From an uncultured Lysobacteraceae bacterium (GTDB lineage Bacteria; Pseudomonadota; Gammaproteobacteria; Xanthomonadales; Rhodanobacteraceae), in the NCBI GenBank assembly GCA_946482585.1, contig CAMLSI010000286.1, positions 1-6,940 of the forward strand: DNA of 6,940 nt, in the 5' to 3' direction. The translations under genes and the position numbers were made by a program. The notes beneath the pieces were generated by a model. It saw nothing but the letters and a program-made list of their open reading frames with translations. It ran no database searches and was not told the origin of the DNA. This document shows positions 4,501 to 6,940 of the stretch, one piece after another (position 1 is the stretch's first letter; each line of letters begins with the position of its first letter).

Positions 4501-6940
4501 CTACATCAAGGATCGCGTGACGCGGCAGATTCGACTGGCCAGCGCGACCGCGGCCGGCGTGCGGGCGAACAGCAGCAGCGAGAAACCCGTCGTCAGCGCG
4601 GACGGACGCTATGTCGCGTTCGAGTCGTACTCGCGCGACCTTGCCCTGCCCTACAACGCCGCAAACCCGGACGTCTACATCAAGGACATGCAGACCGGCG
4701 CCGTGCAGCGCGCACAGGCCGACGGCAACACGCTGATGGGCGCTGTCGGCACTGCACCGGCCATCTCGCCAGACGGACGCTATCTCGCGTTCCAGCTCAG
4801 TTTCTATTCGCAGGCGACGGGCGCGACGATGCGCCTGTACAAGCGCAACCTCGCCACGGGCGAACTGACGCGGCTGGATCGAAGCTCAAGCGGTCCGTTC
4901 CTGCTCACCGGCGGGGTCTACGCACCGTCGATCAGCGATGACGGCCGCTTCGTGAGCGGCCATTCGTCGAACGCCAACATCACGATCAACGACTGGAACG
5001 GCCTGCAGGACCTGTTCGTCTACGACCGCGACTATTTCGCGGCGCAGCGCGCGGCTGTCAACGACGGCGTGCGCTCCAACGGCGACAGCACGGCGCCGAT
5101 GATCTCTCGCGACGGCAGCCGCGTGCTGTACGTGTCGAACGCGAACACCAACACCGTCAACGACGCGAACGGCGTGCCCGACGCGTTCCTCTACACCAAC
5201 GGCAGCACGAGCTTCGCCCTGCCCTACAGCACCTCATCGCTCGGGCAGAACGCCGACTCGCCGTTCATCAGCGCCGACAACGCCTGGGTCGCGCTGCGCA
5301 CGGCGCAGGCGTTCTTCCCGGTCTCCGATTCGAACGGCTTGCCCGACATCGTCATGACCAACCGGGACCAGTTCGTATTCTTCCGCGCAAGCACCGATTC
5401 GAGTGGCACGCAGGTCAGCACGGGCACCGTGCTCGGACCCGTGACGTTGAACAGCAACGCGACCCTCATCGCGTTCCGCGCGACCGACACGACGCTCACG
5501 GCCGGCGACACGAACGGCGTGGAAGACGTGTTCGTGAAGAATCGCACGACCAACGCGACGACGATGGTCAGCACCACCGCGAGCGGCACACTGGCCAACG
5601 GCGACAGCACGCAGGCCATGATCAACGACGACGGCACGCGCGTGGCCTTCACGAGCCTCGCCACGAACCTCGCGACCGACGACACGAACGGCGTGGCCGA
5701 TATCTACGTGAAGGTGCTCGCCGACGGCAGCTTGCTGCGCGCGAGCAGCGCGGTCGACGGCACGCCGGGCAACGGCGCCAGCGGCGAACCGTCCATCAGC
5801 AGCGACGGCCGCTACGTCACGTTCCTGTCGGCGGCGAGCAACCTCGTCGCCGGCGACGACAACGGCCGCATCGACGTGTTCCTGAAGGATCTCGCCAGCG
5901 GATCCGTCACGCGCATCAACACCGCCACGACGGGCCAGGCGGGCACCGGCGGCGACTGCACGAACGCGGCGATCAGCGGCAACGCGCAATGGGCCGGCTT
6001 CGTCTGCGCGCAGGCGGGGCTCGCCGATGGCGTCGCCGCCGGCACGGCGCTCGCTTATGTCAAAAATCTGCAAACCGGCTATCTGCACCTCGTTTCGGTC
6101 GACGAGACCGGCGCGCCGTCCAATGCACCGGTCGCGGCCGGACCGCATGCGGTGGCCAACGACGGCCGCATGGCCTTCAGCAGCGCCGCGACCCATCTCG
6201 CTCCGGGCGACCTCTGGAATTACACCGACGTGTTTCGCTCGCGCGTGCCGACCGTGCCGCTGATTCCGACCTCCGTCACGATCGATTCGGACACGCCGGA
6301 CCCGTCTGCGCCGGGCCAGCCCTACACCGTGACGGTGACCGTCACGCGCGCGTCCGGCAGCGCGGACATCACGGGCAGCGTGACGGTCGGCGAGGGCTCG
6401 GTCATCTGCACCGCGACGCTCGCGGGCAGCGGCAACAGCGCGAGCGGCAGCTGTGCGCTGACGTCCTCGACCGCCGGCACGAAGCCGCTCACGGCGAGCT
6501 ACGGCGGCAACGGCGCCTACGCGGCCTCCATCGCGTCGCCGATCTCTCACACCGTAATCACACCGGCCGCACCGACCGCGCCGTTCATCGGCGAGGTCGT
6601 GCGCGGCAACGGCCAGGTCAGCGTCAATTTCCTGCAGCCGGCCGATCCGGGCACGAGCCCCGTGGACGACTATCTCGTCGAATGCGGCAGCCAGACCGCC
6701 TCGGGACCGGCCTCGCCGATCGTCGTCGGCGGCCTCACGAACGGGGTCGCGGTGACCTGCCGCGTGCGTGCGCATAACGCGGTCGGCTGGAGCCCCTGGT
6801 CGGCGACGTCCGCGAGCGTGACGCCGGCCGCGCGCCCGACCCCGCCGCGCAATGTCGCGCTCACACCCGGCAATGCCTCGATCAGCGTGGCGTTCGACTC
6901 GCCCGCGAGCGACGGTGGTTCCGAAGTCATCGGCTACACG
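1589..6940 (+). CDS. Giant exported metalloprotease / Ig-like / double-propeller / fibronectin type III protein, 3' end outside the window
   Basis: The frame from ATG 1589 is open to the last base: 1784 codons, no stop, so the protein is longer still. Residues 1-23 form a signal peptide (MKRLRLPALL start, cut predicted after VHA). Residues 24 to about 325 form a zincin-like domain with HEMLHAHGLGH at 112-122, the metzincin pattern HExxHxxGxxH with H112, H116 and H122 as presumed zinc ligands and E113 as base. Two similar acidic loops, DGIHGSADD (156-164) and DGIVGTADD (257-265), may bind calcium. Four Ig-like domains follow (about 335-741), then fourteen PD40/TolB-like blades (about 765-1553). 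A fifth Ig-like domain (1555-1657) and fibronectin type III modules (from 1662) complete the visible part. The product is probably secreted or surface-bound; the proteolytic role is inferred from the motif, and the substrate is unknown. The C-terminal fate cannot be read here. Ribosome binding site and ATGA overlap join it to the gene at 999. Confidence 0.93.
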   Translation, partial: MKRLRLPALLTVSIPLLCPDVHAGAYINGSDTEPDARTHARTFSGYGGEQEAIRVCVDLGGDAALAIAAEPAVRNVIETLNTFRSLARNTYAEGTTADVPAGQYDFESVLLHEMLHAHGLGHPNHADESGLGGDAYYGTKSTRGPNGVFNQAAGADGIHGSADDVRGDDVNLHWYQRTVNNPGVLPDVVDRTTMIRAPSALPTGHAFAANGTRNVLAALGFADAEAVAVQGARPGEAQRHLQHDDIAMLRLARAGLDGIVGTADDYRTKLVYIGRYTNPVGETCHIPVRFDNTTAFASTSLGSARIQPNDWVVFSSRMRFNPSVNWYMTPGANTVTTIVSDLPDASSGTQPFAVRVNVAKAAGNPLAAHPSGVVEVRDGDRQDPDTAYCSLTLAGTANETGECQLAPNVGGHRTLTAEYLGYGGFDSSSDTEAHAVAGTVQFSAVASSSEPVAVGAPLEVRWTLGPPFGAPPIAFGGTVVVKDAPDCASPPPDPAHQCSVALPGDRCSITFNTTGARTLRLCYAGDGAASPATATLPQTVADARPTALSIVEVLPAAPQPFAPVTVKVRVDETPAQGGQPQGLVEVLDGPPGDLTTSRCTITLDGTPGETGECSFVPVDAGTHALAANFATQGQWAASAATTPLDITQLRIARVSPTVVRAGQGAFVYVDFQITRYLETVPGGYVDVTDGTDFCRVYSAASGGCVWSSATPGVHQLVARWSGNGNHPARDSAPFTVQVIDPKLTMVSGGERSYDDANGASEGNRQSLSANGRYLLFQSAATNFVPGDTNGLADLFVRDSKTSLIRRVNTSSSGEQANGESGDFALSGSGRYVVFSSLATNLVPNDTNGVRDVFVKDLVTDSTVRISMRSDGSQSVLDNEFEGMPTSISADGRYVAFLTFERLLPPDNNIHNDIYVKDMLTGALDLVSTAGDESIANFRNHQPFISANGRYVVFASQASNFVPEDTDIGTDVYIKDRVTRQIRLASATAAGVRANSSSEKPVVSADGRYVAFESYSRDLALPYNAANPDVYIKDMQTGAVQRAQADGNTLMGAVGTAPAISPDGRYLAFQLSFYSQATGATMRLYKRNLATGELTRLDRSSSGPFLLTGGVYAPSISDDGRFVSGHSSNANITINDWNGLQDLFVYDRDYFAAQRAAVNDGVRSNGDSTAPMISRDGSRVLYVSNANTNTVNDANGVPDAFLYTNGSTSFALPYSTSSLGQNADSPFISADNAWVALRTAQAFFPVSDSNGLPDIVMTNRDQFVFFRASTDSSGTQVSTGTVLGPVTLNSNATLIAFRATDTTLTAGDTNGVEDVFVKNRTTNATTMVSTTASGTLANGDSTQAMINDDGTRVAFTSLATNLATDDTNGVADIYVKVLADGSLLRASSAVDGTPGNGASGEPSISSDGRYVTFLSAASNLVAGDDNGRIDVFLKDLASGSVTRINTATTGQAGTGGDCTNAAISGNAQWAGFVCAQAGLADGVAAGTALAYVKNLQTGYLHLVSVDETGAPSNAPVAAGPHAVANDGRMAFSSAATHLAPGDLWNYTDVFRSRVPTVPLIPTSVTIDSDTPDPSAPGQPYTVTVTVTRASGSADITGSVTVGEGSVICTATLAGSGNSASGSCALTSSTAGTKPLTASYGGNGAYAASIASPISHTVITPAAPTAPFIGEVVRGNGQVSVNFLQPADPGTSPVDDYLVECGSQTASGPASPIVVGGLTNGVAVTCRVRAHNAVGWSPWSATSASVTPAARPTPPRNVALTPGNASISVAFDSPASDGGSEVIGYT
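1922..1954 (+). other. Zinc-binding HExxHxxGxxH motif of the protease domain
   Basis: These codons encode HEMLHAHGLGH, residues 112-122 of the giant protein. The spacing of three histidines, the glutamate and the glycine is that of metzincins such as matrixins. The preceding DFESVLL segment and the following PNHADESG agree with an active-site helix leaving into a loop. The downstream Met-turn is not obvious (see findings), so activity is likely but not proven. Confidence 0.85.
2591..3811 (+). other. Four tandem Ig-like domains in the giant protein
   Basis: Residues about 335-437, 438-541, 544-647 and 648-741 form four similar beta-rich blocks of about 100 residues. The first shows the usual bacterial Ig-like layout: TTIVSDLPDASSGTQPFAVR, then SGVVEVRDG, CSLTLAG, GECQLAP and HRTLTAEYLGYGGF. 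The others keep its C-x-(I/V)-x-L, C-(S/Q/V) and 'agt-h-L-a-a-y-gg' elements to varying degree. Paired cysteines (as in YCSLT/GECQL and RCTIT/GECSF) suggest disulfides and hence a location outside the cytoplasm. Such arrays usually act as spacers or adhesive stalks, here placing the protease domain away from the propellers. The second and fourth blocks are the most diverged. Confidence 0.75.
3881..6247 (+). repeat. Fourteen PD40/TolB-like propeller blades encoded in tandem
   Basis: Blades begin near residues 765, 822, 884, 941, 999, 1056, 1112, 1169, 1224, 1281, 1342, 1400, 1458 and 1519, a period of about 57-61 residues. The consensus has a strand start xPxIS-(A/D)-DGRYVAF-S, then A-T-NLVPGDTNG, xxDVFVKD, xxTGxxxRVS and a connector like GxxANGDS. 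The acidic motif D-x-N-G-x-x-D is intact in blades 1, 2, 7, 8, 9, 10, 11 and 12. It is degenerate in 3, 4, 5 and 14, and missing from 6 and 13. Fourteen blades fit two seven-bladed propellers, though other divisions are possible. WD40-like/TolB propellers typically bind proteins or ligands; here the location would be extracytoplasmic. The codons for the DTNG motif recur almost unchanged (GACACGAACGGCGT near 4124, 5511 and 5680). Confidence 0.85.
6572..6940 (+). other. Fibronectin type III modules: one complete, one cut by the window edge
   Basis: Residues about 1662-1749 read as one fibronectin type III domain, with PTAPFIGEVVRGNGQVSV, a strand-loop-strand VDDYLVECG, then VVGGLTNGVAVTCRVRAHNA and VGWSPWSATSASVTP. 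A second begins at PTPPRNVALTPGNASISVAF with the typical SDGGSEVIGYT element and is truncated at residue 1784. The 'L-T-NG-x-x-V-T-C-R-V-R-A-x-N-x-x-G-x-S-x-W-S' signature is characteristic of the family. The modules probably act as a C-terminal stalk; more copies or an anchoring signal may follow outside the window. Confidence 0.85.

Noticed and set aside
5234..6775. A 513-codon open frame on the minus strand
   Set aside because: Same explanation: it is antisense to the propeller repeats, with low-complexity Arg/Ala/Asp composition and periodicity copied from the blades.

Overview
The window is high-GC bacterial DNA with the strong G/C third-position bias that makes long antisense shadow frames. 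The style of the proteins suggests a Gram-negative proteobacterium, plausibly a Xanthomonadales/Lysobacter-Rhodanobacter-type gammaproteobacterium. That style includes Sec signal peptides, a metzincin-like zinc protease, bacterial Ig-like domains, a TolB/PD40-type propeller and fibronectin type III modules in one giant exported protein. The assignment rests on remembered domain architecture, not on a search, and should be held loosely.

Layout, left to right. (1) 1-243: the 3' end, or all but the first codons, of a small helical protein of unknown function. (2) 244-998: about 750 bases without a convincing gene. Its core, 403-761 with likely decayed units back to about 361, is a degenerate tandem array of 17 contiguous units of 21 bp (two are 22 bp). 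It is visibly AT-richer than its surroundings. Each unit holds two dyads, CATCGATG and TGAA(A/T)TTCA. A six-unit block of 127 bp is itself duplicated (403-529 and 530-656). (3) 999-1592: a 197-residue secreted protein of unknown function. (4) From 1589 to the right edge: one uninterrupted reading frame of 1784 codons with no stop in the window. It overlaps the previous gene by ATGA and has its own GGAGG ribosome binding site.

The giant gene encodes, in order: a signal peptide; a zinc metalloprotease-like domain with HExxHxxGxxH at residues 112-122; four Ig-like domains (about 335-741); fourteen PD40/TolB-like propeller blades (about 765-1553), which would fit two seven-bladed propellers; a fifth Ig-like domain (about 1555-1657); and one complete plus one truncated fibronectin type III domain. 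The C-terminus, and so any sorting or anchoring signal, lies outside the window.

The two genes at 999-6940 look like a translationally coupled export operon: a small secreted partner followed by a large secreted or surface protease-propeller protein. The most unusual non-coding object is the 21-bp palindromic array upstream of this operon. I cannot assign it to a known repeat family.
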